DNA of 64,000 nucleotides from Porphyromonas loveana (GCF_003096695.1 NZ_QEKY01000001.1:124001-188000); one strand, 5' to 3'; positions 17,831-27,917 are shown, numbered from the stretch's first letter. Notes: generated from the sequence alone by a model not told the origin. Numbers and translations are program-made.

Positions 17831-18823
17831 TTAGAATATGCTATGCCCGCCGAGTCGGATGCCTATCGAGCACATGAACGAAAGTGCAGCCGGATGGTAC
17901 GAAGCAGTAGAAACGGAAACGCGCATGGCGCCGGAGGTAAATCCGAATCCGGCCGAGAGCCCGCCCCATTTGTTGCCGCCTTCGATCTTGAAGTCTTGTG
18001 CGATCTGCGGGGTATAACCCAGTCCCACCCAGAAGTTTTCCGAGGGAGTGAACTCTGCCCCCAGAGAGAAATGTCTGAGAAACTTTTGGGCCTTGGTCAG
18101 ATCAGTTGGCACCAGATGTTTGAAGTAGTGCGGATTCAGGTTGAAAAGGGTGATATGTGCCCTAAAAGGAGCACTGACAAAGCTGCGAGAAAAGCCCAAC
18201 TGGAAGTCCCAAGCGAGAGGCTCACGCTCATCCGTATAGCCGTTGAGCTGTGCCCCTACGTTCTTGAACAAGGCGGAGGCGGAGTAGCCCTTGTCGTCAT
18301 CGTAGTAGCTGATGCCCACATCGACCCCCACTCCGAACGAATTGTACGTCTCGATGGAGGAGTAGAGAGCCTTCAAACTCACACCGCCACGGAAGTAGTC
18401 GCTCAGCTCGTGGCTGTAGAAGCCCTGTACGGCTATGTCCGATGCTCCGAATGTGCCTGTGGACTGGGCGTTGGGGTCGTACCCCTGCATGGTGCCATAG
18501 TTGAGGAAGCGGGCACCCACACCCCACATGCCGCGCTCACCGACGGATGCGGCATAGACGGCGTTGCCCATATGAGAGCCTCCCATATAATAAAGGTAGG
18601 AGATGAATACGCGATTGCCGGACTCATCGCCCAACAATGCCGGATTCTCAAATGCCAGCCCGGGGTCGTCATCCACTATGGTGATAGCCTTACCCCCTGC
18701 CGCCATGGCCTGAGCTGTGGCAGGGAGATTCAGAAAACGGAATACTTGCTTCTCTTGCTGTGCACTGAGAGTGACGGCAAGAGCGAGAAATCCCAGTATG
18801 ATGCCTAAATACTTGCGAATCAT
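17831..18823 (-). CDS. porQ: Type IX secretion system protein PorQ
   Basis: This 330-residue outer-membrane beta-barrel of the PorV/PorQ (UPF0164-like) type has a signal peptide ([22 protein letters not shown]), the family's [17 protein letters not shown] opening and NPALLGDE, then repeated barrel strands ([27 protein letters not shown]-like, [13 protein letters not shown]). PorQ is required for gingipain and other CTD-protein export in P. gingivalis, acting with the cell-surface modification machinery. ATG 18823 was chosen because it starts the signal peptide and lies just downstream of a TATCTTTG box; 18868 would add a histidine-rich stretch overlapping that box. It is the first gene of the porQ-cmk-ispH unit. 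Several other porin-like barrels would look similar, but the N-terminal motif and neighbours favour PorQ. Confidence 0.88.
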   Translation of the reverse strand: MIRKYLGIILGFLALAVTLSAQQEKQVFRFLNLPATAQAMAAGGKAITIVDDDPGLAFENPALLGDESGNRVFISYLYYMGGSHMGNAVYAASVGERGMWGVGARFLNYGTMQGYDPNAQSTGTFGASDIAVQGFYSHELSDYFRGGVSLKALYSSIETYNSFGVGVDVGISYYDDDKGYSASALFKNVGAQLNGYTDEREPLAWDFQLGFSRSFVSAPFRAHITLFNLNPHYFKHLVPTDLTKAQKFLRHFSLGAEFTPSENFWVGLGYTPQIAQDFKIEGGNKWGGLSAGFGFTSGAMRVSVSTASYHPAALSFMCSIGIRLGGHSIF

Positions 18824-18848
18824 GAACACGCGGTTGTGATGATGATGA

Positions 18849-18856
18849 GCAAAGAT
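18849..18856 (-). promoter_or_regulatory. Putative -7 element of porQ-cmk-ispH
   Basis: On the minus strand this reads TATCTTTG, 26 nt upstream of the porQ ATG. No good -33 was found. Confidence 0.55.
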
Positions 18857-18982
18857 ACTCTTTTCCACCTTGTATATATAACGATGGGGTGGCCGTCCTA
18901 TTGTTTGGCGAGGATTATGCTCTCTGTGCGCGGACGGTTGCTTCGTGTCGCCAATGCCTCAATAGGACTCTGTCTATGGGGC

Positions 18983-19034
18983 AAAAAGAAGAGACTGCAT
19001 CCCGACCCATTGATCGCGTGGCAGTCTCTTTTTC
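18983..19034 (-). terminator. Terminator after the NlpC/P60 gene
   Basis: AAGAGACTGC at 18989-18998 pairs with GCAGTCTCTT at 19021-19030, with a 22-nt loop. A-runs on the left give a T tract on the minus strand directly downstream of the NlpC/P60 stop; T5 on the right would also allow plus-strand termination. Confidence 0.75.
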
Positions 19035-19064
19035 GTTGTTGAGTATTGTGTGTTCTTTCTCGGA

Positions 19065-19673
19065 TCAACTGCTCCAAGGCAGGAGCTTCTTGAGGTCGGG
19101 TACGCGGCCGAAGCTGACCAACCGACGTGAGAAGTATGCACTGCGGCTGAGCTTCTCAATGACGATCCCTCGCGAATTGCTGCTGTGCATCATGGTGATG
19201 TCGTCGCCATCGACGGCGATCACCAGTGCTACGTGACCCACGCGACTGCTTTTGGCATTGCGACCTTTGAAGAAAAGGAGGTCGCCCGGACGCACTTCGT
19301 CGCGCTTGATAGGTGTGGTGTATTGGCTTTGTGCTGCAGCATTGCGCGGCAGTTTGATGTCAAACTTGGAGTAGAGGTAGGAGACGTATCCGGAGCAATC
19401 CATCGGCCATGGCGACGGTCCGCGATAGCGGTAGGGCTTGCCGAGGAAGGTACGCCCCAGATTGATCAGTTTGTCTATGATAGGTGCTTGGGCTTCTTCG
19501 GTCGTTCCCTTTTGAGAGGGGGCGGACATTTCTTGTCCGTGGCGCACCTTGTTGTAGAGCTGCATGGCATGTTCGGTGCTGAACAGGCTCTGCGCCTTCA
19601 GAAGCGTAGGGGATGAAAATATGATGGCGAATAGCGTAAGGAGTGTCACTCTCACTGTGCGCTTTTTTCTCAT
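19065..19673 (-). CDS. Exported NlpC/P60 family peptidoglycan endopeptidase
   Basis: This 202-residue protein has a signal peptide (MRKKRTVRVTLLTLFAIIFSS to about LLKAQ) and one NlpC/P60 domain from about residue 68. Catalytic C93 is in PMDCSGYVSYL and H147 in SRVGHVALVIA, with the third polar residue likely in TMMHSSNS. Such enzymes cut D-Glu-mDAP bonds in cell-wall peptides. The start at 19673 begins the signal peptide; the much longer upstream frame to 19991 runs into repeat C and is rejected. It is a single gene between terminator 18983-19034 and a TATCTTTG box. Confidence 0.9.
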   Translation of the reverse strand: MRKKRTVRVTLLTLFAIIFSSPTLLKAQSLFSTEHAMQLYNKVRHGQEMSAPSQKGTTEEAQAPIIDKLINLGRTFLGKPYRYRGPSPWPMDCSGYVSYLYSKFDIKLPRNAAAQSQYTTPIKRDEVRPGDLLFFKGRNAKSSRVGHVALVIAVDGDDITMMHSSNSRGIVIEKLSRSAYFSRRLVSFGRVPDLKKLLPWSS

Positions 19674-19737
19674 AAGTGCTTGTTTTAGAGGAACTAATAG
19701 GCGTGATTTGTCACTTTTCCGGCAAATCACTTCCCGA

Positions 19738-19745
19738 CAAAGATA
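19738..19745 (-). promoter_or_regulatory. Putative -7 element of the NlpC/P60 gene
   Basis: The minus strand reads TATCTTTG 65 nt upstream of the ATG at 19673. Confidence 0.5.
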
Positions 19746-19961
19746 GAAAAATTTCTTTAAACCGTTCCATCCTCTTCCTGCATCTTTTGCCTGTTTCGTA
19801 TCGCGTGTGCGTATATATAAACGCGGTGCGTCGTCGGGAAGTAGAGATATTACAGTCATCCGATGTATGAGACCGATGGGATTAGCCGGAAAGATAGGGC
19901 ACGCTTCCTGTAATACTGGGGCAATTCTTGATGAGGCGTGAGGTGGTCGGGTCGGATTTAC

Positions 19962-20116
19962 GTGCCAAAAAACGACCGGAACACGCGCCAAAAATCCGGA
20001 AAAATGGGGCCAAAATTTTTTCGTTTTGGCGCGAAAAATTTTCGGAAATGGCGCCTTTTCGAAAATAATTATGCGCCATGTTTTTTGGCACTACATACGA
20101 CACTTTTTTCGCGCCA
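19962..20116 (+). repeat. Dispersed GGCGCC-rich repeat, copy C
   Basis: GTGCCAAAAAAC at 19962-19973 is an exact reverse complement of GTTTTTTGGCAC at 20080-20091. Between them are ACACGCGCCAAAAA, TCGTTTTGGCGCGAAAA, ATGGCGCCTTTTCG and AATAATTATGCGCCA, motifs shared with the other copies. It occupies the 590-bp gap between the divergent NlpC/P60 and lon genes. The rest of the gap holds the two promoters and nothing else I can support. Confidence 0.75.
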
Positions 20117-20225
20117 GAGTGCCTTATCGCAGAGCCTCGTGTATGGCTGGCATCGAAGCTTCGCAAGCGGGCGGACAAGCGTGTCGGCTTCTTGCTGTTT
20201 AGTCCTGCCAACGAGATAAATGTCG

Positions 20226-20233
20226 TATATTTG
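20226..20233 (+). promoter_or_regulatory. Putative -7 element of lon
   Basis: TATATTTG matches TAnnTTTG. A start site about 7 nt downstream (near 20240) would give a 26-29 nt leader to the ATG pair at 20266/20269 but only about 8 nt to the ATG at 20248. Confidence 0.6.
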
Positions 20234-20265
20234 TACCTCGGTATTTTATGCTGCTTAAAAAGATA

Positions 20266-22779
20266 ATGATGAATAGCAAAGGAAATATACGACTGGTAGA
20301 CGAGGACGAAGATGATAGTTATCCCGTCATTTTCCCCGTATTGTCGGTTTGTGAAGACGACGAAGATTTCAAAGTAAAGGAGGATCTCATGCAGGAGGAG
20401 ATGCCTATTCTGGCACTCCGCAACATGATTCTTTTCCCGGGCGTAGCCATGCCCATCATGGTGGGTAGGGAGAAGTCCCTCAAACTCATTAAATACGTAG
20501 AGAAGAAAGGTGTTTACTTTGGTGCCATCTCTCAGCGCGACATGGACGTGGAGGAACCCGAACGGAGCGACCTGTACGACGTGGGCGTCGTGGCCGAGAT
20601 TATCAGAGTCTTGGAGATGCCCGACGGCACTACGACAGCGATCGTGCAAGGACGTCAGCGGTTTGCCCTACAGGAGATAACTGCCACGGAGCCTTTCATG
20701 AAGGGGCGGGTGAAGCTCCTTACGGATGTGTTGCCGGCCAAGAATAAGGATCATGAGTTCGAAGCTCTCGTATCCACCATACAGGATATGAGCCTCAAGA
20801 TGATGGAGTTGCTGGCAGAGCGTCCACCTCGCGAGCTGATTCTCTCGATGCGTCGGAACAAGAACCCGATGTACCAGATCAACTTCGCCTCGGCCAATAT
20901 CTCTACGAGCATAGCCGTCAAGCAGGAACTCCTCGAAATCAGCAGCATGAAGGACAGGGGCTACCGCCTCCTCTACCTCCTGCACAAGGAATTGCAAGTG
21001 ATGGAGCTGAAGGCTTCGATCCAGATGAAGACGCGTGAGGAGCTGGACAAGCAGCAGAAGGAGTACTTCCTGCAGCAGCAGATCAAGACCATCCAAGAGG
21101 AGTTAGGCGGAAACATTAACGATATAGAAGTACAGGAGCTGCGTGCCAAGGCCGCGGGTATGAAGTGGAGCCCCGAGGTGGCGGAGACTTTCGAGAAAGA
21201 ACTTCGCAAACTGGAGCGCCTGCACCCGCAGTCGCCCGATTACTCCGTACAGATGCAGTATGTGCAGACGATCATCGGCCTGCCATGGGGTGTATTCAGC
21301 AAGGACAACTTCAATCTGAAGCGTGCCCAAACCGTGCTGGACAGAGACCACTTCGGCCTAGAGAAGGTGAAGGAGCGCATCATTGAGCACTTGGCCGTTC
21401 TCAAAATGAAAGGCGATATGAAGTCGCCCATCATCTGTCTTTATGGTCCTCCGGGCGTGGGTAAGACCTCTCTCGGCAAGAGCATTGCGGAGAGTTTGGG
21501 GCGTAAGTATGTGCGCATATCGCTGGGAGGCTTGCACGACGAGGCGGAGATCCGCGGACACAGACGCACCTACATCGGTGCCATGTGCGGGCGCATCATC
21601 CAGAGTCTGCAACGTGCCGGCACGTCCAATCCTGTCTTTGTCCTCGACGAGATAGACAAGATCGACAGCGACTACAAGGGCGACCCTTCTTCGGCGCTGC
21701 TCGAAGTGCTCGATCCCGAGCAGAACAATGCTTTCCACGACAACTATCTGGATATAGACTACGACCTGAGCCATGTGCTCTTCATCGCCACGGCCAATAG
21801 TCTCAGCACCATCTCCCGTCCTCTCCTGGACCGTATGGAGCTGATCGATGTGAGTGGCTATATTATAGAAGAGAAGGTGGAGATTGCAGCCCGTCACCTG
21901 GTGCCCAAGCAGTTGGTAGAGCATGGATTCAAGAAGAACGACATTAAGTTTACCAAGAAGACCTTGGAGAAGCTTATTGACGACTATACGAGAGAGAGTG
22001 GCGTGCGCTCGCTGGAGAAGCAAATCGCAACCGTCATTCGCAAGATAACGAAAGAAGCTGCGATGAACGGCACCCATCCGACCAAGGTGGAGCCGTCCGA
22101 TCTGGTCACCTACCTGCGTGCTCCGCGTTATACGCGCGACCGCTATCAGGGCAATGGCGATGCCGGTGTGGTCGTGGGGCTGGCATGGACTTCAGTGGGA
22201 GGTGAGATACTCTTCATCGAGACGAGCCTGCATCGCGGACGTGAACCCAAGCTGACACTCACTGGTAACCTCGGGGATGTGATGAAGGAGTCAGCGGTCA
22301 TTGCCTTGGACTATGTGCGTGCACACAGTGACGAACTGGGCATTTCGCAAGAGATATTCAATAATTGGCAAGTGCACATACACGTGCCCGAGGGTGCTAT
22401 CCCTAAGGATGGCCCGAGTGCCGGTATCACAATGGTGACCTCTCTGGTGTCGGCACTGACACGTCGTAAGGTGCGCGCGAGCATCGCCATGACGGGCGAG
22501 ATCACGCTGAGGGGCAAGGTGTTGCCCGTGGGGGGCATCAAGGAAAAAATCCTTGCGGCGAAACGTTCGGGTATTAAGGAGATCATCCTATGCGAAGAGA
22601 ACCGCAAGGATATTGAGGAGATCAACGATATCTATCTCAAAGGGCTTACCTTCCACTACGTCTCTACTATCAACGACGTCTTGCAAAAGGCCTTGCTCGA
22701 CGAGAAAGTAACAGACACTGCCGATATTTCTTCTTTCGACAAGAATGCGGAAGAGGACAAAGCAGAGAAAGACAGCTAA
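20266..22779 (+). CDS. lon: ATP-dependent Lon protease
   Basis: The protein has about 837 residues, with an N-terminal LON substrate-binding domain ([16 protein letters not shown] onward), a coiled-coil segment ([23 protein letters not shown] split around residue 260), an AAA+ domain with Walker [12 protein letters not shown] and Walker [11 protein letters not shown], and a C-terminal protease domain. The protease has the catalytic Ser in [11 protein letters not shown] and Lys in [13 protein letters not shown]. It degrades misfolded and regulatory proteins in the cytoplasm. The frame is open from ATG 20248, but the tandem ATGs at 20266 and 20269 fit the promoter position better. The DUF1599 gene follows after only 5 nt. 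Confidence 0.96.
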   Translation: MMNSKGNIRLVDEDEDDSYPVIFPVLSVCEDDEDFKVKEDLMQEEMPILALRNMILFPGVAMPIMVGREKSLKLIKYVEKKGVYFGAISQRDMDVEEPERSDLYDVGVVAEIIRVLEMPDGTTTAIVQGRQRFALQEITATEPFMKGRVKLLTDVLPAKNKDHEFEALVSTIQDMSLKMMELLAERPPRELILSMRRNKNPMYQINFASANISTSIAVKQELLEISSMKDRGYRLLYLLHKELQVMELKASIQMKTREELDKQQKEYFLQQQIKTIQEELGGNINDIEVQELRAKAAGMKWSPEVAETFEKELRKLERLHPQSPDYSVQMQYVQTIIGLPWGVFSKDNFNLKRAQTVLDRDHFGLEKVKERIIEHLAVLKMKGDMKSPIICLYGPPGVGKTSLGKSIAESLGRKYVRISLGGLHDEAEIRGHRRTYIGAMCGRIIQSLQRAGTSNPVFVLDEIDKIDSDYKGDPSSALLEVLDPEQNNAFHDNYLDIDYDLSHVLFIATANSLSTISRPLLDRMELIDVSGYIIEEKVEIAARHLVPKQLVEHGFKKNDIKFTKKTLEKLIDDYTRESGVRSLEKQIATVIRKITKEAAMNGTHPTKVEPSDLVTYLRAPRYTRDRYQGNGDAGVVVGLAWTSVGGEILFIETSLHRGREPKLTLTGNLGDVMKESAVIALDYVRAHSDELGISQEIFNNWQVHIHVPEGAIPKDGPSAGITMVTSLVSALTRRKVRASIAMTGEITLRGKVLPVGGIKEKILAAKRSGIKEIILCEENRKDIEEINDIYLKGLTFHYVSTINDVLQKALLDEKVTDTADISSFDKNAEEDKAEKDS

Positions 22780-22784
22780 ACACT

Positions 22785-23321
22785 ATGCCGAATACAGCAG
22801 AACAGTTCGAGCACGTGCTCACCGTCTGTCGCGAGGTCTTCAGCAAGAAGCTCCACGACTACGGCACTTCGTGGCGGATCATGCGCCCCGAGTCGCTGAC
22901 CGACCAGCTTTACATCAAGGCCAATCGCATCCGCAACATCCAGATGTTGGGGCAGAGTCGGGTGGACGAAGGTGTGGAGCCGGAGTTTATCGGTATCGTC
23001 AATTATGGTGTGATCGCCCTCATTCAGCTGGATCTGGGCGTGGCGAATCGTCCCGAGATGGACCCTGCCGAAGCGCTGCGACTCTACGATGAGAAGAGCC
23101 ATGAGGCGATGAGGCTGATGTTGGACAAGAATCACGACTACGGAGAGGCTTGGCGACAGATGCGTGTCTCGTCTTTTGCCGATCTCATCCTGACGAAAAT
23201 ATTCAGAACCAAGGAGATCGAGGATCTCGGTGGTGAGACATTTATATCCGAAGGTGTCGATGCCAATTACATGGATATGATCAACTATGCTATTTTTGCA
23301 CTGATACAGTTGGGTATATGA
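22785..23321 (+). CDS. DUF1599 domain protein with two repeated halves
   Basis: This 178-residue protein consists of two related halves. Half one contains KKLHDYGTSWRIMRPESLTD and ends NYGVIALIQLDLG; half two contains KNHDYGEAWRQMRVSSFAD and ends [15 protein letters not shown]1599 has been associated in silico with nucleotide modification or metabolism, but no activity is established that I know of. It is tightly packed between lon and the DoxX-like gene (5 nt gap, then ATGA overlap), so the three genes are probably one transcript. Confidence 0.88.
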   Translation: MPNTAEQFEHVLTVCREVFSKKLHDYGTSWRIMRPESLTDQLYIKANRIRNIQMLGQSRVDEGVEPEFIGIVNYGVIALIQLDLGVANRPEMDPAEALRLYDEKSHEAMRLMLDKNHDYGEAWRQMRVSSFADLILTKIFRTKEIEDLGGETFISEGVDANYMDMINYAIFALIQLGI

Positions 23322-24574
23322 AGCGTTTTCTGGCAGAACTCTCTCGGATTATCCTGGGACTGACGTTTGTCTTCTCTGGCTTTGTCAAGGCGATTGACCC
23401 GCAAGGCGGGGCCATTAAGATCGGCGAATACTTCACCGCTTTCTCGTGGCCTAAGGCAGATAGTCTCTCCCTTTCGCTCAGCATCCTTTTGTGCTGTGGC
23501 GAGTTTATCTTGGGAGCTCTCTTATTGATGGGCATTTACAGGCGCACGGCTGTACGACTCATCTTTGCTTTCATGTGTGTCATGACCCCGCTTACGCTCT
23601 ATCTGGCTATATTCAATCCGGTGGCTGAGTGTGGTTGCTTCGGCGATGCCATCATGGTGAGCAATTGGGAGACCTTTTTCAAAAATGTAGTCCTGCTCGC
23701 AGCGGCTACTTTCCTCTTGAAAAATGCCCGCAAACCGCAAATGCTTTTCTCTGCCAACGGCCGTTGGCTTCCTGCTATACTCGCCATTGGTGGCATTTTT
23801 GTCTTCACCATTGCCAATCTGGTGTATCTCCCGATGCTGGATTTTCGGCCTTTCAAAGTGGGGAAGTCGCTAAGTGAGCTTACGCAGGTGCCCGACGGAG
23901 CACCGGAGGATGTGTATGACTACGTTTTTGTCTACGAGAAAAATGGCAAGAAGGAGGAGTTCGACATGGAGAATTTGCCCGACGAGACTTGGACTTATGT
24001 CGATCGTCATGAGCGATTGATCAAGAAAGGCTACACACCGCCCGTCACAGATTTTTTGTTGTTGCGTGATGGCGAGGACGTAACCTCGCAAATCGTCAAT
24101 GACGATGGCGTGACTCTCTTGTTACTCTCTCCCACATGGGAAAAAGCTCGGGACGAAAAGATGGACAATATCAGCGAAATGTACGATTATGCCTGCGCTC
24201 ACGGATGGAATTTCTACGGCGTTTCCGCCTCCACTTCGGACGAAATTTCTGCATGGAGATACAATACCGGTGCGGACTATCCGATGCTCTTTTTGGATGC
24301 TGTTACGGTCAAGACGGTTACGCGTGGCAACCCTTCGTTGATAATCCTCAAGGATGGTGTGATCCGAGGTAAGGTGAGCGATGCCGGTTTCCCGAACGTA
24401 GGGCAGGCACAAGCCTTCTTCGATCGCTATCTCGAAGGAGAGATATATCGTAATACTTACTGGGGAAGGCTCTCAATACTCATCGTATGGGCTGCTGTTT
24501 TCCTCTTTGGTGTTTCTCGCAAAATAGGGTTCTATGTCAGTTCTTTGTCCCATAGTCGGAAGACCGACGAGTAA
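23318..24574 (+). CDS. DoxX/MauE-like membrane protein with thioredoxin-like domain lacking CxxC
   Basis: This 418-residue protein has about four transmembrane segments in residues 1-190 resembling DoxX/MauE ([24 protein letters not shown], a C-G-C-F-G motif in [10 protein letters not shown]), then an extracytoplasmic domain of about 190 residues and a final membrane helix near 385-405. The soluble domain looks thioredoxin-like: a strand [11 protein letters not shown] where the CxxC would be, and [15 protein letters not shown] as the cis-proline region, but there are no active-site cysteines. The family occurs beside tpiA in Bacteroidales, as far as I recall. A redox or quinone-linked role is possible but not shown. 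It starts by ATGA overlap with the DUF1599 gene. Confidence 0.82.
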   Translation: MKRFLAELSRIILGLTFVFSGFVKAIDPQGGAIKIGEYFTAFSWPKADSLSLSLSILLCCGEFILGALLLMGIYRRTAVRLIFAFMCVMTPLTLYLAIFNPVAECGCFGDAIMVSNWETFFKNVVLLAAATFLLKNARKPQMLFSANGRWLPAILAIGGIFVFTIANLVYLPMLDFRPFKVGKSLSELTQVPDGAPEDVYDYVFVYEKNGKKEEFDMENLPDETWTYVDRHERLIKKGYTPPVTDFLLLRDGEDVTSQIVNDDGVTLLLLSPTWEKARDEKMDNISEMYDYACAHGWNFYGVSASTSDEISAWRYNTGADYPMLFLDAVTVKTVTRGNPSLIILKDGVIRGKVSDAGFPNVGQAQAFFDRYLEGEIYRNTYWGRLSILIVWAAVFLFGVSRKIGFYVSSLSHSRKTDE

Positions 24575-24642
24575 GTAATCTACAGAGACGGACTGAACGA
24601 CAGAATCAACACATACAAATCCCCCTAAATTCTTGGTTAGTT

Positions 24643-25398
24643 ATGAGAAAAAACATTGTAGCTGGCAATTGGAAAATGAACAAAACCCTCCAAGAGGGGC
24701 TTGCTTTGGCGAAAGAATTGGATGCGGCTCTGAAGGGACGTACGGTCAATTGTGACGTAATCATCGGTACACCCTTTATTCATTTGGCGAGTATAGCAGC
24801 TGCGATCGACACCACGCGTATTGGCGTTGCAGCTGAGAACTGTGCAGATAAGGAGTCCGGAGCTTACACCGGCGAGGTGTCAGCCACTATGGTGGCGAGC
24901 ACAGGGGCGCGATATGTAATCATAGGTCACAGCGAGCGCCGTGCCTATTATCACGAGACTTCTCCCATCCTAATGGAGAAAGTGAAGTTGGCTCTTGCCA
25001 ACGGACTCACACCGATCTTCTGTGTTGGGGAAGTATTGGCTGAACGCGAAGCCGGCACGCACTTTGAAGTGGTGGCTCGTCAAGTAGAAGAAGCCCTCTT
25101 CGGTCTGAAAAAGGAAGACTTCGGCAAGATTGTATTGGCTTACGAACCGGTATGGGCTATCGGTACCGGCCGAACGGCTACAGCCGACCAGGCTCAAGAA
25201 ATGCACGCACACATCCGTAAGATCGTCGCTGCCCGTTACGGAGAAGAGGTCGCTGCGGATTGTTCTATCCTCTATGGTGGTAGCTGCAATGGCGAGAACG
25301 CCAAGGAGCTTTTCAGCCGTCCTGATGTAGATGGCGGGCTCATCGGAGGAGCATCTCTCTCTGTAGAGAAGTTCATGCCCATCATCGAAGCATTCTAA
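24643..25398 (+). CDS. tpiA: Triosephosphate isomerase
   Basis: This 251-residue TIM barrel interconverts DHAP and glyceraldehyde 3-phosphate. Catalytic N9 and K11 are in AGNWKMNK, H96 in IIGHSERR, and E168 in [12 protein letters not shown], with the C-terminal phosphate loop [13 protein letters not shown]. Length is normal. It lies 68 nt after the DoxX-like gene and 61 nt before the SPOR protein. Confidence 0.97.
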   Translation: MRKNIVAGNWKMNKTLQEGLALAKELDAALKGRTVNCDVIIGTPFIHLASIAAAIDTTRIGVAAENCADKESGAYTGEVSATMVASTGARYVIIGHSERRAYYHETSPILMEKVKLALANGLTPIFCVGEVLAEREAGTHFEVVARQVEEALFGLKKEDFGKIVLAYEPVWAIGTGRTATADQAQEMHAHIRKIVAARYGEEVAADCSILYGGSCNGENAKELFSRPDVDGGLIGGASLSVEKFMPIIEAF

Positions 25399-25459
25399 AA
25401 GTGCGCCAGTGCGCATGGCCCTACGGGCAAGTTTCAATAAAAAGAGGAATCAAACAGAA

Positions 25460-25966
25460 ATGAAATCGATTATCACGCTAAGTATCTTGCTCCTGACATT
25501 GGCTTGCGGTTCCCTTGTGGAAGCACAGGTATCCTCGTCGGCACATAGCAAGGCTCCGGTCAGCATCTTCGAAGCTCTGGGTACAGAGCAGAACGGCGAA
25601 GGCGTCATCACCATCTACCAACCGGCTGCAGTGAAAGCTGCAGTGGGGCGGGTGTCGGGACGTCTCTCGGGGTTGATCGAAACCGAAGGCGGCATCCGTG
25701 TTATGCAGGGCTATCGTGTGCAGGTGTATAATGGCAATGTAGCCTCTTCGAAGCGGGACGCTAATCATCGTGCAGCACAGATCGCGCAGATGCATCCCGA
25801 GCTACAGTGCTATCTCACCTATCGCGCACCTTTCTGGCGATTGCTCGTAGGAGACTTCGCCTCGCGGCAGGAAGCAGACGAAGCTGTGCGACAACTCAAG
25901 AAATCATTCCCCTCCTATGCACGTGAGATATACGTCGTAAGAGACAAGATACGCTTAGGTAACTAA
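25460..25966 (+). CDS. Exported SPOR-domain protein
   Basis: This 168-residue protein has a signal peptide ([18 protein letters not shown] to about VEAQ) and a C-terminal SPOR domain from about residue 90: [44 protein letters not shown] split across two beta-alpha units, and a closing [16 protein letters not shown] domains bind denuded glycan strands of peptidoglycan, often at division sites. ATG 25460 begins the signal peptide. folE follows after 4 nt, so the two are probably coupled despite unrelated roles. Confidence 0.88.
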   Translation: MKSIITLSILLLTLACGSLVEAQVSSSAHSKAPVSIFEALGTEQNGEGVITIYQPAAVKAAVGRVSGRLSGLIETEGGIRVMQGYRVQVYNGNVASSKRDANHRAAQIAQMHPELQCYLTYRAPFWRLLVGDFASRQEADEAVRQLKKSFPSYAREIYVVRDKIRLGN

Positions 25967-25970
25967 CCTC

Positions 25971-26552
25971 ATGACAGAAATAGAAAAAGAAGAAGTGCGC
26001 CTCCGGCTTCAGCATCACTACTCAGAGGTGCTGTCGTTGCTCGGAGAGAATCCCGAGCGCGAGGGCTTGCTCAAAACTCCGCTCCGTGTGGCCAAGGCCA
26101 TGCAGTTCCTCACCAAAGGATACAATGAAGACCCCGAAGCCATCCTTCGCTCGGCTATGTTCGAGGAGGACTACCAGCAGATGGTGATTGTGAAGGACAT
26201 CGATTTCTTTTCGATGTGTGAGCACCATATGCTCCCCTTCTTCGGCAAGGCTCACGTGGGCTATATCCCCAATCGGCATATCACCGGTCTGAGCAAGCTC
26301 CCCCGTGTAGTCGATGTTTTTGCTCGTCGCCTGCAAGTACAGGAGCGACTGACGACACAGATCAAGGAGTGCATCCAGAAGACGCTCGACCCCTTGGGCG
26401 TCATCGTCGTCATCGAAGCTCAGCATATGTGCATGCAGATGCGTGGTGTGGAGAAGCAGAACTCGCTCACGACGACGAGCGACTTTACCGGAGCTTTTGA
26501 GGAATCGACCACGCGTGAGGAGTTTCTCAATCTGATCGGTCGCAGACGTTAG
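25971..26552 (+). CDS. folE: GTP cyclohydrolase I
   Basis: This 193-residue enzyme converts GTP to dihydroneopterin triphosphate for folate and, in many bacteria, queuosine. Zinc ligands C83 and H86 are in [11 protein letters not shown], and C154 is in [18 protein letters not shown] and [18 protein letters not shown] are family signatures. Length is typical of the bacterial enzyme. It is followed by a long bidirectional terminator. Confidence 0.97.
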   Translation: MTEIEKEEVRLRLQHHYSEVLSLLGENPEREGLLKTPLRVAKAMQFLTKGYNEDPEAILRSAMFEEDYQQMVIVKDIDFFSMCEHHMLPFFGKAHVGYIPNRHITGLSKLPRVVDVFARRLQVQERLTTQIKECIQKTLDPLGVIVVIEAQHMCMQMRGVEKQNSLTTTSDFTGAFEESTTREEFLNLIGRRR

Positions 26553-26576
26553 GCGAGATTACACGTTCCGTCGAGT

Positions 26577-26633
26577 GCATAAAAGCAATGCCCCACAGAG
26601 GTCTTTTCCTCTGTGGGGCATTGCTTTTTCTGT
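26577..26633. terminator. Bidirectional terminator between folE and the HIT gene
   Basis: A perfect 20-bp stem (26581-26600 with 26609-26628, 8-nt loop) starts with AAAAGCAATGCCCC and ends TTGCTTTT, giving T tracts on both strands. Confidence 0.95.
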
Positions 26634-26651
26634 TTCGGAGGGAGGTCCGGA

Positions 26652-27041
26652 TCAGAATGCAGCGCGGATTTTTTCCGCTATGGCAGCAAGCTCTTCCTGC
26701 GAGGGTGTCAGTTTCGTACGGCCGAAATGCATATCGGCTTCCGACTGCATCGGCACCAAGTGAATGTGTGCATGGGGCACTTCGAGCCCGATCACCGTCA
26801 TCCCCACCTTGATGCAGGGGATGGCACGACCGATGGCTCCTGCCACTTGCTTGGCAAAGACCATCATCTCTCCCAGTTCGGCATCGTCCAGGTCGAAGAT
26901 GTAGTCCACTTCCTTGCGGGGCACCACCAGCGTGTGGCCGGCAGCGAGGGGATTGATGTCGAGGAAAGCAAAGAACTTGTCGTTCTCCGCGATCTTATGG
27001 CAAGGTATTTCGCCTGCCATGATGCGGCTGAAAATAGTCAT
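26652..27041 (-). CDS. HIT family protein (HINT-type nucleotide hydrolase)
   Basis: This 129-residue cytoplasmic protein has the histidine triad HAHIHLVPM near residue 95-103 and the N-terminal TIFSRIMAGEIPCHKI typical of HINT/PKCI proteins, which hydrolyse AMP-lysine and other phosphoramidates. The physiological substrate is unknown. It follows greA with a 12-nt gap, so both are likely on one minus-strand transcript. Confidence 0.93.
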   Translation of the reverse strand: MTIFSRIMAGEIPCHKIAENDKFFAFLDINPLAAGHTLVVPRKEVDYIFDLDDAELGEMMVFAKQVAGAIGRAIPCIKVGMTVIGLEVPHAHIHLVPMQSEADMHFGRTKLTPSQEELAAIAEKIRAAF

Positions 27042-27053
27042 GAATCAGCGTCT

Positions 27054-27524
27054 TTATAGGGTGATGTCAATAATCTCGAACTCCACTTCTCCGCTGGGCA
27101 CCTTGATCGCAGCGATGTCGCCCACCTTCTTTCCCATCAGGCCTTGCGCGATGGGCGTATTGACGGATATCTTGTTTTCTTTCAGATTAGACTCCGAATC
27201 GGACACGAGCGTATAGGTCATCACGGCCCCCGTCTTCATGTTCTTGATCGTCACCTTGTTCAGTATCTGCACGCACTCGGTGCTCACTTGCGATTCGTCT
27301 ATGATGCGCGCATTAGCGATCAGCCCTTTGAGTTGGGCGATTTTTGTTTCCAGGATGCCTTGAGCTTCCTTGGCGGCATCGTATTCGGCGTTCTCGGACA
27401 AGTCGCCTTTGTCGCGAGCCTCAGCTATCTGCCGAGAGATCTCGGGACGCTGCACGCTTTCGAGTTCGTTCAGTTCAGCGAGGATCTTGTCGTATCCTTC
27501 CTGAGTAATATAATTGTAAGCCAT
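27054..27524 (-). CDS. greA: Transcription elongation factor GreA
   Basis: The protein has 156 residues, with an N-terminal coiled coil (TQEGYDKILAELNELE, PEISRQIAEARDKGDLSENAEYD with the acidic tip residues that enter the polymerase secondary channel) and a C-terminal FKBP-like domain ending SPIAQGL-type NTPIAQGLMGKKVGD. GreA rescues backtracked RNA polymerase by stimulating RNA cleavage. It is the first gene of greA-HIT. Confidence 0.95.
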   Translation of the reverse strand: MAYNYITQEGYDKILAELNELESVQRPEISRQIAEARDKGDLSENAEYDAAKEAQGILETKIAQLKGLIANARIIDESQVSTECVQILNKVTIKNMKTGAVMTYTLVSDSESNLKENKISVNTPIAQGLMGKKVGDIAAIKVPSGEVEFEIIDITL

Positions 27525-27692
27525 CTTTCGTTCGTGTATGTAACGTTTCTAATAATTTTCTCTGTTAGACTGCAGAACGAACCATCCGACAAAAGCTAAA
27601 AAAGAATCTCGGCTCATTCCTGTCGCAATATGCGGAATGTCTCCGAAACTCTCTGATTACGTTGTCGGCAATGGACGCTGCGAGGTCCTCTG

Positions 27693-27700
27693 CAAAGATA
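27693..27700 (-). promoter_or_regulatory. Putative -7 element of greA-HIT
   Basis: The minus strand reads TATCTTTG about 168 nt upstream of the greA ATG, implying a leader of roughly 160 nt. The 706-bp gap between greA and ppk otherwise contains repeat D, the ppk promoter and no gene. Confidence 0.45.
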
Positions 27701-27917
27701 GTAATCTTTTCATTACCAATTCATCCTGTCTTTTGTCGCTTACGGGAGGTGTGTAGCGCAAGGTCTGTTCGGGAGAGAGCCGAGGGATGTAAAAGCTCTT
27801 CCGGAAAGGCCTATGTTTCATGAGTAATTCGGTTGGGCAGACAAGAACAATGGGGCATTACGTTTTTTTACTCACTGCGCACCGACGGGAGCGGTGGTGT
27901 GTCGTTCTCGAATATAT

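Noticed and set aside
17735-18808. 357-codon plus-strand open frame
   Set aside because: Antisense to porQ and cmk; no start context or motif.
19674-19991. N-terminal extension of the NlpC/P60 protein to 19991
   Set aside because: It would bury an obvious signal peptide and run through the promoter and into repeat C.
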